Made by a program: the position numbers and the translations under genes. Below are positions 50,736 through 60,259 of a DNA stretch of 64,000 bases, piece by piece. This stretch comes from Shewanella saliphila (GTDB taxonomy: Bacteria > Pseudomonadota > Gammaproteobacteria > Enterobacterales > Shewanellaceae): positions 1-64,000 of the forward strand of contig NZ_BMQV01000001.1 in the NCBI RefSeq assembly GCF_014648295.1, read 5' to 3'. The notes under the pieces are model-generated. The model saw nothing but the letters and a program-made list of their open reading frames with translations. It did no database searches and was not told the DNA's origin. Numbering within the stretch: the stretch's first letter is position 1; each line of letters starts with the position of its first letter.

Positions 50736-53077
50736 TAAGAGAGTTCCTCTAGCTTAAGCAATAAGGCTTGCTTACTTTGTTCAAATACACTCATTAATGT
50801 ATCAACTATATCGTCAACATCATCTAATTGCTCATTTCTAGCACATCGTTCAATTTTACTGGCCAGGTTTTGCATTTTCATAGTGCCTAAATTTGCTGAG
50901 CTAGATTTAAGTGAATGGGCCGCTTTAAATACTCTGTCAGTGTCATTATGAGTGACGCCTGTCATGATTTGATTTATTAGATCGGGCGTCGTTTGCAAAT
51001 ATATATCGACAATATTTTGCACAAGATCCTTTGAGTCATCAGGTGATATCTCAATAATGTCATTTAAGGGACCATCGGAGAATATTGGTGACTCATCAGT
51101 ATCGTCTTTGAGGCTGCTTGGTGATTGTTTTTCATCAAATACCCATTTATTAAAGCATTCAGTGAGGTTTTGACGAGTAAAGGGTTTTAGTAAGGTATCT
51201 TTAGCGCCTGCCTCTCTAAAACGACGCTTAACATTGGGTTGAATATCTGCGGTTAGCGCGATGATTGGGGTGGTATGATTAATGTTAGTTGGCCCCAAAT
51301 TACTGATGGTTTCGGTGGCATCAATACCGTCGACAATTGGCATATGATAATCCATAAATATCACATCAAATTTTTGCTCACTCGCTGCAGCAATGGCTTC
51401 CATTCCATTTGACACTATAACGCAGGAGTGTCCTAATGATTCTAATAAACGTTTAACCACTAATTGGTTAACAACGTTATCCTCTGCAACTAATGCCGAC
51501 GCTTTACGATACTCTGCATCATGATGTTCAAGTGAGCCAGCTTCTTCATGTTTATTTTGAACAGTACTACGGCTTGGCACTAACGGTATGCTAAACCAAA
51601 AAGTACTGCCAATATTTGGAGTACTATCGACCCCATAGCGACCATTCATTAATGTGATTAGTTGTTGGCAAATGGCTAAGCCTAATCCGGTGCCACCGTA
51701 CTCTCGAGTGATTGAATTATCGGCTTGCGTAAAAGGGGTGAAAATGGACTCTAACTTGCTGGAGGCGATTCCCATTCCGGTATCTTTCACCGTAAACGTT
51801 ATAAAAGTGTCAGAGCCTTCAATATGTTGGCGCACTTTTATCATAACCCCACCCTGGCGAGTAAATTTAAGTGCATTTGATAGAAAGTTATTAAGAATTT
51901 GCCTTATTCTTACGGAGTCACCTAAAAAGGCCTCTTGAGATAATGGCTGAATATCGACATCAAATATCAGGTGCTTCTTTTCTGCAACCGCCTGATGAGA
52001 TTTACATGTTGAATTCACTAATTCGTATAAATTAAACTCATGGATGTCTAAATCTACCTTATTAGCATCAATTTTAGAAAAATCTAACACTTCGTTTAAC
52101 AGCAATAATAAAGTATGTGCAGACTCATTAATCAATTGCACGGTATTGGATACATCTTGATCAAGTTCAAACGAGTTCAATAAATCAGAAAAACCAATGA
52201 TGCCATTTAGTGGGGTTCTGATTTCATGGCTCATTACCGCTAAAAACTCTGACTTAGCTAGGTTGGCGTTTTTGGCAATTTCTAAGGTTTGCTGTAATTC
52301 GAATGTACGGTCTATCACCCTATTTTCTAATTCGTGATTAATCGTTTCGAGCTGCTGCCCTCGGGCATCAACCTCGGCAATCATCACATTAAAACTGTCG
52401 GCTATTTTTGAAAACTCATCATTTGAGTCAATATGAACACGTTGGGAGTAATCTTTTTTATTGGATATTTGTTCAATTACCGACAACAAGGTATTGAGTG
52501 GTTTGGTGAACAAGGATTGTAACCATAGCATCACCAATATACTGGCAAAAAAAGCAGATACGCCAGTTGTAAATACCAATAGTAAGTATTCGTCCAGTTG
52601 TTTTGACAAGGTATTCATGTTGTCGGTGATATATAACACCCCTAAATACTCCCCTTCAGAAAACAACGGGGTATATGAATGTACGCCAACAGAATCGAGA
52701 CGGATTTGTTTTTGTTTTATTTCCGTGGCGCTATTCATTGCCTGCAATGTCGATTTGTCGGCGGTCTTTTTCCCGTGGTAAGCCGCAAAAACCTCTCCTG
52801 TCGCATTGTAAATCACGGCACTAATAATATCTGGCTGAGCTATCAATGCTGACAAGGTTTTTTGTGCCGATGTGGGATCATTAAAAATCACTGCGGCAAG
52901 GCTATTACTGGCGACAATGTCACTTAATACCGTGAGATTTTGTTGGGCTTTTTGCTGGGTAATTTCATACTGTTGATTAATTAACGATGTGGAGATAATG
53001 GTAATGACAATGAGTGCGATGGCCAACATTGAAAATATCAGCTTTGTCCTAATCGAAAAAAAGTTATTCATTTTCAT
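50735..53077 (-). CDS. Membrane hybrid histidine kinase with receiver and Hpt
   Basis: 780 aa. A membrane helix (about 12-30), a periplasmic CHASE-like domain (about 32-165), a second helix (about 165-190), HAMP (about 190-245), HisKA with [12 protein letters not shown], HATPase with [11 protein letters not shown], a receiver with [13 protein letters not shown], and a C-terminal Hpt (about 675-775) with [13 protein letters not shown]. All relay domains are in one chain. It is coupled to the YfiR-like gene upstream (overlap of four bases) and the REC-PAS-GGDEF-EAL gene downstream (TAATG). Confidence 0.9.
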   Translation of the reverse strand: MKMNNFFSIRTKLIFSMLAIALIVITIISTSLINQQYEITQQKAQQNLTVLSDIVASNSLAAVIFNDPTSAQKTLSALIAQPDIISAVIYNATGEVFAAYHGKKTADKSTLQAMNSATEIKQKQIRLDSVGVHSYTPLFSEGEYLGVLYITDNMNTLSKQLDEYLLLVFTTGVSAFFASILVMLWLQSLFTKPLNTLLSVIEQISNKKDYSQRVHIDSNDEFSKIADSFNVMIAEVDARGQQLETINHELENRVIDRTFELQQTLEIAKNANLAKSEFLAVMSHEIRTPLNGIIGFSDLLNSFELDQDVSNTVQLINESAHTLLLLLNEVLDFSKIDANKVDLDIHEFNLYELVNSTCKSHQAVAEKKHLIFDVDIQPLSQEAFLGDSVRIRQILNNFLSNALKFTRQGGVMIKVRQHIEGSDTFITFTVKDTGMGIASSKLESIFTPFTQADNSITREYGGTGLGLAICQQLITLMNGRYGVDSTPNIGSTFWFSIPLVPSRSTVQNKHEEAGSLEHHDAEYRKASALVAEDNVVNQLVVKRLLESLGHSCVIVSNGMEAIAAASEQKFDVIFMDYHMPIVDGIDATETISNLGPTNINHTTPIIALTADIQPNVKRRFREAGAKDTLLKPFTRQNLTECFNKWVFDEKQSPSSLKDDTDESPIFSDGPLNDIIEISPDDSKDLVQNIVDIYLQTTPDLINQIMTGVTHNDTDRVFKAAHSLKSSSANLGTMKMQNLASKIERCARNEQLDDVDDIVDTLMSVFEQSKQALLLKLEELS

Positions 53078-53607
53078 CGTTTTACCTCAACAGCTAATTT
53101 CAACACTTGCGAGCTTATGGTTAAGCCCGCCTTTTCTAATGCCTGCTGATTTACTTTGAAATATAAACGCTGGTCTTGTTCAATAATTTCAATCATGCCG
53201 CCTTGTGCACTAAAGCCTGATATATCAGACACCGTTAAAATGGCCTTATCTTTAACGGCTAAAAATAAACGGCGGGTTAATTCACGGTAATTGCTATCAA
53301 TGAATATGGCATCACATTGATCGACTTGATTGGTTTCTGTTAACTCTATAGGTGAGATAGATTGACTGTCTATTTTCTTTGTTGAAAGTGCCATAAAGCT
53401 GTCGCGGTATTGCTTACCAATAAAGCATATTTTCCAAGTTGACTGCTGATCAATCCGTGCTTGTGGCCATTGTGTAAATTTAGCGAAGTTATAGGTAAAA
53501 GCCGCCTTTAACTCAAAAGCGTCTTCTGCCATAGATGAGCCTGAAAACAGGCCAAATATAACCATTAATCCATAAATGAATTGCCTATAAATCGTCACTT
53601 TTTTCAT
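53074..53607 (-). CDS. YfiR-like periplasmic protein (DUF4154)
   Basis: 177 aa from ATG 53607 (a TTG one codon upstream is possible). A signal peptide is cut near SSMAE. The YfiR/DUF4154 pattern is visible: [13 protein letters not shown] near residue 35, [16 protein letters not shown] near 100, and [19 protein letters not shown] near 120. YfiR proteins restrain membrane diguanylate cyclases or kinases from the periplasm. Its place between a receptor and a membrane kinase suggests that it controls that kinase. Confidence 0.85.
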   Translation of the reverse strand: MKKVTIYRQFIYGLMVIFGLFSGSSMAEDAFELKAAFTYNFAKFTQWPQARIDQQSTWKICFIGKQYRDSFMALSTKKIDSQSISPIELTETNQVDQCDAIFIDSNYRELTRRLFLAVKDKAILTVSDISGFSAQGGMIEIIEQDQRLYFKVNQQALEKAGLTISSQVLKLAVEVKR

Positions 53608-53615
53608 CAATTAGC

Positions 53616-55652
53616 TTAAAAGTTAACGCTAGCTTTAACAAAATAGCTTGGGCCGACTTGGTATGGCAACAAAATGCTTTCGGCTTCATATTCAAGGTGT
53701 GAAGAATAAAATAGATTTTTACCGAAAGCAGATAACATCAAATCAGGAGTTGCTGCCCAGTGAATACCAATATCAACGCCTTTATAGCCATCAATAGTTT
53801 TAAAGCTAGAACCGTTACCGGTGAGTAACTCTGTGTTATCAATGAAACGCCATACCATATTAAAATCAATGTTTTCGGTTATGTTCCAATCAATCATGGT
53901 TGACACCATATTTTGCGGCGCCTGAGTGTTCTGGCCTAAAATATCACCAAATTCGTTTTGAATATAACTGTAGTTAATGCGTAATTGCAGTAAATCGGTT
54001 ACAGCCCACATTGACGATAATTCGGCGCCATAGTTGTAACCATCATATTGATTTTCAAAAGCAGTGTATTGTGAAAGGTAGTTCGGATAAGCACTAAAAT
54101 CGGTCGTACCCTCTGGGGTACTGCGTAATTTATCATAAGCATTATAGAAAAATGTTGTGTCAAAAGACCATTTTTTAGCGGGTACAAAGCGGTAACCTAC
54201 TTCATAAGAGACAATCTCTTCAGATTGATAATCATCATTGCCAACAACAAATACTTTAACCAGTGGCGATACATCCGAAGGCGCAATATTAAGTGCATTG
54301 ACGATTAAATTATTTTCTACACGAGACGGCGTTCTTACTGCTCGGGCAATTGAAGTCCATACACTGTTTTTGGTATCAACTTGCCACATTAACCGGATAT
54401 TAGGCTGAACTTCAAACCCGGTATAATCATTGTGCTCAAATCGTGATGCTAACGTTAACCACAGTGCATCGTCTAAAATGGTAATTTCGTCGCTGACAAA
54501 TGCACTCCATAAATGCGTTTGTGTTGAATCGGGTTCTGAACTGGTCAAAATTGAACTTGCACTTAAGTCATCGTTTATAAATCGGTAACCTAAGCCCCAA
54601 ACGATATTATTATCTTGACCAACGATAAGCTGATGCTGAAAATCAATATCAACAGTATTGGTGCGTAAACGATAAAGCTCTTCATCTCTTTCGGCAAAAT
54701 CGTAATAGGTTTGCAGCGTGTATTCTGAGGTTGCCGATAACGCTTTAGTGTAACGAGATAATAAATTAAACCCTTCGCTCTCAACTTCTTCAGAATAAAA
54801 CTCACGGTATACCGGCGAATCCATTGATGCGATATTGGATGCTTGATGCATTTTGCTGGTATAAAAATCACTGCTTAAGGTGAGGCTCGTGTCGTTTTCA
54901 AGCTGAATATCTACCCTGCCGCCTAATTGCAAATGGTGCCAATCATTGTTTGTATCGACGGTCGCAGCCGCATCGACGAGTGAACTGTCGAGATCGTCTG
55001 AGTTATGGTCTAAAGAGTCACGAGTATTGCCTTTTATATACATTCTCGAGGTCGTATTGTCTGACAGCTTGGTGCCGTATCGTGCACCGATAAAACCTTG
55101 TTCATAATCACCCGCACCAAGCTCTGCATAGCCTCCTAATGTATCTGCACTGTGTTTTGTAATGATGTTAATAACACCATTAACCGCATTAGCTCCCCAT
55201 AAGGCTGCGCTTGGACCGCGAATCACTTCAATGCGCTCAACGTCAGCCATCAATACATCTTGTACTTCCCAATACACGCCTGAAAAGGCTGGAGAATAAA
55301 GGGTTCTTCCGTCTATCATCACTAGGAGTTTGTTATTGTAACGACCATTAAAGCCGCGACTACTCACGGCCCACTTTTGTGAGTCCAATTGGGCAACATG
55401 TAAGCCAGGTACATCACGCAGAGCTTGAGGGATGGATGTCGCACCAGAATGACGGATGGCTTCGTTGGTAAGAACATAAATAGCGGCGGGAGAATTGGAT
55501 AAAGGCTGTTTTTGCTTTGAAACCGATGTGACTTCTACGTTCATCAGTTCTTGTAAACTGAGATCTAATGAATTGGCTTCTTCTGCATGAGTCGAAGCGC
55601 TGACGAGCAATCCAGCAAGTACAGAAAAAGGTATAACATGCAATTTCAACAT
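53616..55652 (-). CDS. TonB-dependent receptor of a signalling operon
   Basis: 678 aa. A signal peptide (cut near ASTHA-E) is followed by SLDLSLQELMNVEVTSVSKQKQ, a start seen in a receptor class that often precedes YfiR-type and GGDEF genes. The plug contains VLMADVERIEVIRGPSAALWGANAVNGVINIITK, and the barrel ends SYFVKASVNF. Genes for an importer are absent nearby. It probably reports an extracellular ligand or surface state to the following YfiR-kinase-GGDEF/EAL chain. No sigma-54 promoter or LuxO-type site was found upstream. Confidence 0.87.
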   Translation of the reverse strand: MLKLHVIPFSVLAGLLVSASTHAEEANSLDLSLQELMNVEVTSVSKQKQPLSNSPAAIYVLTNEAIRHSGATSIPQALRDVPGLHVAQLDSQKWAVSSRGFNGRYNNKLLVMIDGRTLYSPAFSGVYWEVQDVLMADVERIEVIRGPSAALWGANAVNGVINIITKHSADTLGGYAELGAGDYEQGFIGARYGTKLSDNTTSRMYIKGNTRDSLDHNSDDLDSSLVDAAATVDTNNDWHHLQLGGRVDIQLENDTSLTLSSDFYTSKMHQASNIASMDSPVYREFYSEEVESEGFNLLSRYTKALSATSEYTLQTYYDFAERDEELYRLRTNTVDIDFQHQLIVGQDNNIVWGLGYRFINDDLSASSILTSSEPDSTQTHLWSAFVSDEITILDDALWLTLASRFEHNDYTGFEVQPNIRLMWQVDTKNSVWTSIARAVRTPSRVENNLIVNALNIAPSDVSPLVKVFVVGNDDYQSEEIVSYEVGYRFVPAKKWSFDTTFFYNAYDKLRSTPEGTTDFSAYPNYLSQYTAFENQYDGYNYGAELSSMWAVTDLLQLRINYSYIQNEFGDILGQNTQAPQNMVSTMIDWNITENIDFNMVWRFIDNTELLTGNGSSFKTIDGYKGVDIGIHWAATPDLMLSAFGKNLFYSSHLEYEAESILLPYQVGPSYFVKASVNF

Positions 55653-55851
55653 CTCTACAATGCCCTCACTATTTTAACATTAGATGTATACATTTATACA
55701 CAAATACATTCATCTATTTAACTTACATCAACATATTAGAAAAGTATGCTGTAGGGTATGTTTTTTTAACACTAATAAGTCCTAGGTGAGATCAAGCGCG
55801 CACTTTATGACCAAATGAATTAAATTACACACATAGGACAGTGAGCCAAAG

Positions 55852-57261
55852 TTACAAAACTTGCGCTGGTTTATGGCTGACGGTTTGATAAAATTTGAGA
55901 TTTTTGCCAACGCTCAGTTTGTCTTTGTGAGTCATATTATTCCAGTAAATAATTTGCTCAACACTGACGTTATACACTTTAGCGATACTCCACAGTGTGT
56001 CACCGTATTTTACTGTGTGATCTGCTGTTGGCGTTACCACGGCTAGAGACATTGGTTTAGCCGGGCTAGGTTGGCTAATTATAGGGCGCGCGGATTGTGT
56101 GGCCGCAAGCTCAACATCTAAAATGACTTGTGAAGATGTATGTGGCATATATAAAAAATCACCCGCAATAATTTTATCGCCGTCCATCTCATTCATTTGT
56201 TTTATCTTGGCCACGGTAGTCTGGTGACGCTTTGCAATACTGCCAATATTGTCACCCGGCTGAATAATGTATTTATACCACTGCATTCGATCCGCAACGT
56301 CGGTATTGGCCAGGGCTTGCTTAAATTTATGCGCTTTGCTTACCGGTACAACAAGTTGATGCGGTCCATGTGGAGAAGTTGCCCAGCGATTAAAACCCGG
56401 ATTAAGCTTTTGCAGACGTGATACGGGCATCTTAGCCAGTTTTGCCGCGACAGCTAAATCGATTTGGCTTCCTACATCAATCACCTCAACAAAAGGTTTA
56501 TTGGGAATGGGTTTAAGATTAATACCGTATGCTTCAGCATTTTTTATGACATCAGCAATCGCCAGTAATTGCGGTACATATTGTTTAGTTTCTGTTGGTA
56601 AATTTAATGCCCAAAAGTCTGTGCTTAAACCGCGCTCTTGATTGTATTTAATTGCTTGGTTTAACCGCCCTTCTCCGGCATTGTAAGCCGCTAAAGCGTA
56701 ATGCCAGTTGTCGGTTTTTTGATATAAATACTCAAGCATGTCTAATGCTGCAGATGTTGCTGCGGGCACATCTTTACGGCCGTCGTACCACCAATTCATA
56801 TTTAAACCAAAATGGCTGGCCATAGGTAAAGTAAATTGCCACAAACCCGAAGCGTCAGCTTTTGAATATGCTAATGGATTAAATGAACTTTCAACAATGG
56901 GTAACAAAGCGATTTCTATCGGTAAATCTCGATGATCAAACTCTTCAACAATTAAGTATAAAAACGGTCTAGCACGCTGTGATATTTGCTCCAGGTGCTG
57001 AGGATGATTAATATACCAGTCGCGGTATTTATTGACTAAAAACTCATCAGGTATGGGCATGTCCATTTGCATACGGATCCGCTGCCATACATCATCAGCT
57101 TGTTTACTTTGTTGCCTGGCCAATGCTCTTGGGACTTTAATCGGTTTTGAGTTGATCTTGTTGTTTACTAACTGTGTTGGTTGGGCATCATTTAAAGAGG
57201 CAGTTTGGCACCCCGTTAACAACATCGCACTGACAACAATGAAAATGATGGTTGATTTCAA
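55852..57261 (-). CDS. mltD: Membrane-bound lytic murein transglycosylase D
   Basis: 469 aa. A lipoprotein signal ends LLTGC18, which supports the TTG start at 57261 because any later ATG would remove it. The SLT domain (about 105-215) has the catalytic Glu in LLPIVESSFNP, then ASGLWQFTLPMA and YALAAYNAGEG. Two LysM domains follow (about 335-378 and 415-460). It cleaves peptidoglycan glycan strands, anchored in the outer membrane. Monocistronic. Confidence 0.93.
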   Translation of the reverse strand: MKSTIIFIVVSAMLLTGCQTASLNDAQPTQLVNNKINSKPIKVPRALARQQSKQADDVWQRIRMQMDMPIPDEFLVNKYRDWYINHPQHLEQISQRARPFLYLIVEEFDHRDLPIEIALLPIVESSFNPLAYSKADASGLWQFTLPMASHFGLNMNWWYDGRKDVPAATSAALDMLEYLYQKTDNWHYALAAYNAGEGRLNQAIKYNQERGLSTDFWALNLPTETKQYVPQLLAIADVIKNAEAYGINLKPIPNKPFVEVIDVGSQIDLAVAAKLAKMPVSRLQKLNPGFNRWATSPHGPHQLVVPVSKAHKFKQALANTDVADRMQWYKYIIQPGDNIGSIAKRHQTTVAKIKQMNEMDGDKIIAGDFLYMPHTSSQVILDVELAATQSARPIISQPSPAKPMSLAVVTPTADHTVKYGDTLWSIAKVYNVSVEQIIYWNNMTHKDKLSVGKNLKFYQTVSHKPAQVL

Positions 57262-57401
57262 TTCAAGTTAACCTTTAAATATCGCACAGGCAAAGAGTTT
57301 ATATACCAAGATTTCGCATTGTAATTGAGTTGTAAAACGCTTTCCATTGCTTTGTTTTACCCTGAAATAAAGTCAATTAATTAACTGTGATTAAACCTTT
57401 A

Positions 57402-58766
57402 TCAAATCAATTTATCAGCTTGTGTATGGTCAAACTCTTTTAAAGTTTTTCTTGCCAAATATCTAAACGGTAATGCTTTAACCGCTTCTTCAAATGGCAT
57501 CACGGCAAAAGCCCAAAAAATAGATGCGTCAAAATATAAAATAAGCACCCCACAAAGTGGAATAGAGATTAGCCATTGGCCAGTGAAGTTAATTTTGAAA
57601 ACCGCTGTCGTTTTGCCTAATGCACGTAATATATGCCCATGCACTGTGTTATAGCCACGAATAAACGGCAACAATATATAAAGCGGTGCAATGGTGGTGA
57701 GGGCTAAATAGGTTTCGGGATCTAACCCTGGATAAATATCTGCAATAACAAAACTTAACCCCCAAAATAATCCACAAGAACACACAGATAAAACCACCGC
57801 CATTATAATACTGATATCTACATCGGCAGTTAAATTGTCGAGTTTTTTAGACCCTATAGCCTGGCTAATAGTGATGGCGGATGCATGGGCCCATGACGTA
57901 ATAAACTGTGTACCGCCCCTTATCCAGGGCATTAAAACAGTGATTGCAGCATAGGCATTAATTGAAAGCTGTGAATACAATAATTGATAAATTGTCGCGC
58001 CAATCGATAACATCGTCACGTTTGCCGCCACAGGGAAAATCTCAATAAAGTGCAATTTCATGTTGTTTACAAACACACTAAATTGACTGGTAAAACTCAG
58101 GGTTAATTCAGGTTGATATTTTAAACAGGCTGTAAGAAACACCATTCGTAAACTAATGGCAATAACACTGCCAATCGCAGCGCCAATCACTCCGAGGCCT
58201 TGCCACTCGTTAAATCCATGAATTAATAAATATGACGCAATGGCATTGATGGGCAGCTCAATCAAATAGCTTTTAAATGGTGTTTTACTGCAGCCTATCG
58301 CGTTAAACATGGCGGTGATCACTTGAGTGATTGCAGTGAATAACACAAGGTATTTGGCAATATCTAGGTAGGCGCCTATTTCAATATATAAGGTTTTATT
58401 GTCGGTTAGCCAACGTATTAAATCTTGATCGAGCCAGGACAGTAGCAACCAAAAGCCCATGGCGACACTGAGATTAATTAACATGCCAGACCAATAAGCA
58501 TTAGACAGTTTAGATGGGCTACCAGATCCCACCGCGCGGCTCATGACCAATTGTGTCCCATTAGCCAGCGCCATTTGAATCCCAAGAATAAACGACACTA
58601 TGGTTGTCGCAATCCCCATAGCGGCTAATGACACTTCACCTAGTGGGCTCACCAGTAAAGTATCAATCATTAACATTGACTGCATCAACAACGCATTAAG
58701 GGCTAATGGCCAACCTAAAGCAATGTTTTTTCTGATATAATTATTTGATATGAATGTAGATAACAC
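57402..58766 (-). CDS. MATE-family efflux transporter
   Basis: 454 aa with twelve membrane segments in two related halves. Family features include MIDTLLVSPLGEVSLAAMGIATT near residues 33-55 and a matching second-half segment near 285-305. The start is GTG 58766 with AGGA six bases upstream. MATE proteins export cationic drugs or metabolites by Na+ or H+ antiport; the substrate cannot be told. Monocistronic. Confidence 0.88.
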   Translation of the reverse strand: MLSTFISNNYIRKNIALGWPLALNALLMQSMLMIDTLLVSPLGEVSLAAMGIATTIVSFILGIQMALANGTQLVMSRAVGSGSPSKLSNAYWSGMLINLSVAMGFWLLLSWLDQDLIRWLTDNKTLYIEIGAYLDIAKYLVLFTAITQVITAMFNAIGCSKTPFKSYLIELPINAIASYLLIHGFNEWQGLGVIGAAIGSVIAISLRMVFLTACLKYQPELTLSFTSQFSVFVNNMKLHFIEIFPVAANVTMLSIGATIYQLLYSQLSINAYAAITVLMPWIRGGTQFITSWAHASAITISQAIGSKKLDNLTADVDISIIMAVVLSVCSCGLFWGLSFVIADIYPGLDPETYLALTTIAPLYILLPFIRGYNTVHGHILRALGKTTAVFKINFTGQWLISIPLCGVLILYFDASIFWAFAVMPFEEAVKALPFRYLARKTLKEFDHTQADKLI

Positions 58767-59360
58767 TGTGCATCCTGGATAACATCATATAAAAACCCAA
58801 ATGGCTTTTACTCAGTACAAGCGTAACGGCAATCGGAGAGCAATAAATAACAGACCTAACGTGAATAACCTAAGCTGAATAACCTAATGCCGGCAACCCA
58901 AAAACTTTTATAAACCCTTAATTTGAATAGAAAATGTTACTGATGAGGTATTGAGCACTTAGAGTTCGCTAACGTTATGTCGGGGAACATCTATCACAAT
59001 AGCCTGATTTTAGAACACGCGAATCAACAATAAAGGATTAAATCATACAATACTATGTATTAATCGTATCAAATGACGATTTACCTGTCGATAAAATAGT
59101 CTACTTTTTGGTAGCAAAATAACCCATTAACTTTACACCTTCATCACATAAAAAGGCTTAGCCAGGCAATTGTAACTTGCTTAGAATGCCGTTTTATATA
59201 AAGTTCGTTCATCTGATGTCATGACTGCTATCACTAATAAATTATATTGTTATAGACTGCACAATCAAAAATCACATTTCTATGATCCCTGTGTTTGGTG
59301 ATGCCCATGATTAAGTGTATAGTTGTACTTAAATAGTATTAATACAAAGTTGAGATAGTT
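58767..59360. other. Divergent intergenic region between MATE and FadR-type regulator genes
   Basis: It holds promoters for both genes. A 12-base direct repeat (TGAATAACCTAA at 58862 and 58876) is present. TTGTA and TACAA half-sites at 59323-59347 lie just before the regulator and could form its own operator. Nothing else is recognised. Confidence 0.4.
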
Positions 59361-60074
59361 ATGGAAGGTGGTTTCGAGTCTATTGCAGGTTCAAAACGTA
59401 GCTTACATGTGCAAGTTGCTCGTGAAATTGCAAGAAAGATCTTGTCTGGTCAATTACCGCAAAACTCAATCATTCCAAGCGAACTTGAATTGTGTGAGCA
59501 GTTTGGTGTCAGCCGCACAGCACTGCGTGAAGCCGTTAAACTATTAACGTCTAAAGGTTTATTAAAATCTCGACCTAAAGTGGGTACTAAAGTGGTTGAG
59601 CGTGCTTACTGGAATTTCTTAGATTCACAATTGATTGAGTGGATGGATGGCATTTCGGACAATGACGAATTTTGTTCGCAATTTCTTGGTTTGCGTAATG
59701 CTATTGAACCAGAAGCCTGTGCCCTCGCCGCGCGTAATGCTACCGTTGAACAACGAATGAAACTGTCTGAAATATTTGAACAAATGTGTGACATCGCAAA
59801 CGCAGATGTATTTGATCAAGCAAAGTGGACCTCGGTTGATACCCAATTTCATAGTTTGATTTTTAACTCGACAGGCAATGTGTTTTATCTGCCGTTTGGT
59901 AATATTTTAACGACCATGTTTGCTAATTTTATACATCACTCATCAACAGATGGCAGCACCTGTATTGAAGAGCACCGTCAAATTTACAGTGCCATTATGG
60001 CGGGTAATAGTGACAAAGCACGTTTAGCTTCATCGACTCATTTGCAAGCCGTTAAAAGCAAATTACCAAAATAA
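59361..60074 (+). CDS. FadR/GntR-family transcriptional regulator
   Basis: 237 aa. An N-terminal GntR winged helix-turn-helix (about 15-80) has IPSELELCEQFGVSRTALREAVKLLTSKGLL. An FCD ligand domain (about 100-230) has the metal- or ligand-binding residues in LRNAIEPEACALAAR, DTQFHSLIFNSTGN and EEHRQIYSAIMAGN. It resembles regulators of sugar-acid or organic-acid pathways (DgoR/LldR group). No catabolic genes are adjacent, so its targets lie elsewhere. It is followed by a hairpin terminator. Confidence 0.9.
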   Translation: MEGGFESIAGSKRSLHVQVAREIARKILSGQLPQNSIIPSELELCEQFGVSRTALREAVKLLTSKGLLKSRPKVGTKVVERAYWNFLDSQLIEWMDGISDNDEFCSQFLGLRNAIEPEACALAARNATVEQRMKLSEIFEQMCDIANADVFDQAKWTSVDTQFHSLIFNSTGNVFYLPFGNILTTMFANFIHHSSTDGSTCIEEHRQIYSAIMAGNSDKARLASSTHLQAVKSKLPK

Positions 60075-60087
60075 TTAATCTTACAAC

Positions 60088-60124
60088 AACATATCGACAT
60101 AATCTCAATCTGTGTCGATATGTT
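60088..60124 (+). terminator. Hairpin after the FadR-type regulator
   Basis: A 12-base perfect stem (AACATATCGACA with TGTCGATATGTT) around a 13-base loop, 14 bases after the stop. Only AT-rich sequence, not a T run, follows, so it is a probable but not typical intrinsic terminator. Confidence 0.6.
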
Positions 60125-60259
60125 ATCAATAATATATTTAACCCCACGGCGAGCATCTCAGCAGTAAAATCACCCTATTAATAAATCATACAAATTAGCG
60201 TGTGATTGCCACTGTTAACCTTATGATAGATAAACAGCTAACCTATTAAGAGACGATTT

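Noticed and set aside
55653..55851. Sigma-54 promoter before the receptor-YfiR-kinase operon
   Set aside because: No GG-N10-GC element with acceptable flanks and no LuxO-type palindrome is present.
58862..58887. Tandem 12-base repeat TGAATAACCTAA
   Set aside because: Only two copies in AT-rich DNA between divergent genes; no evidence of function.
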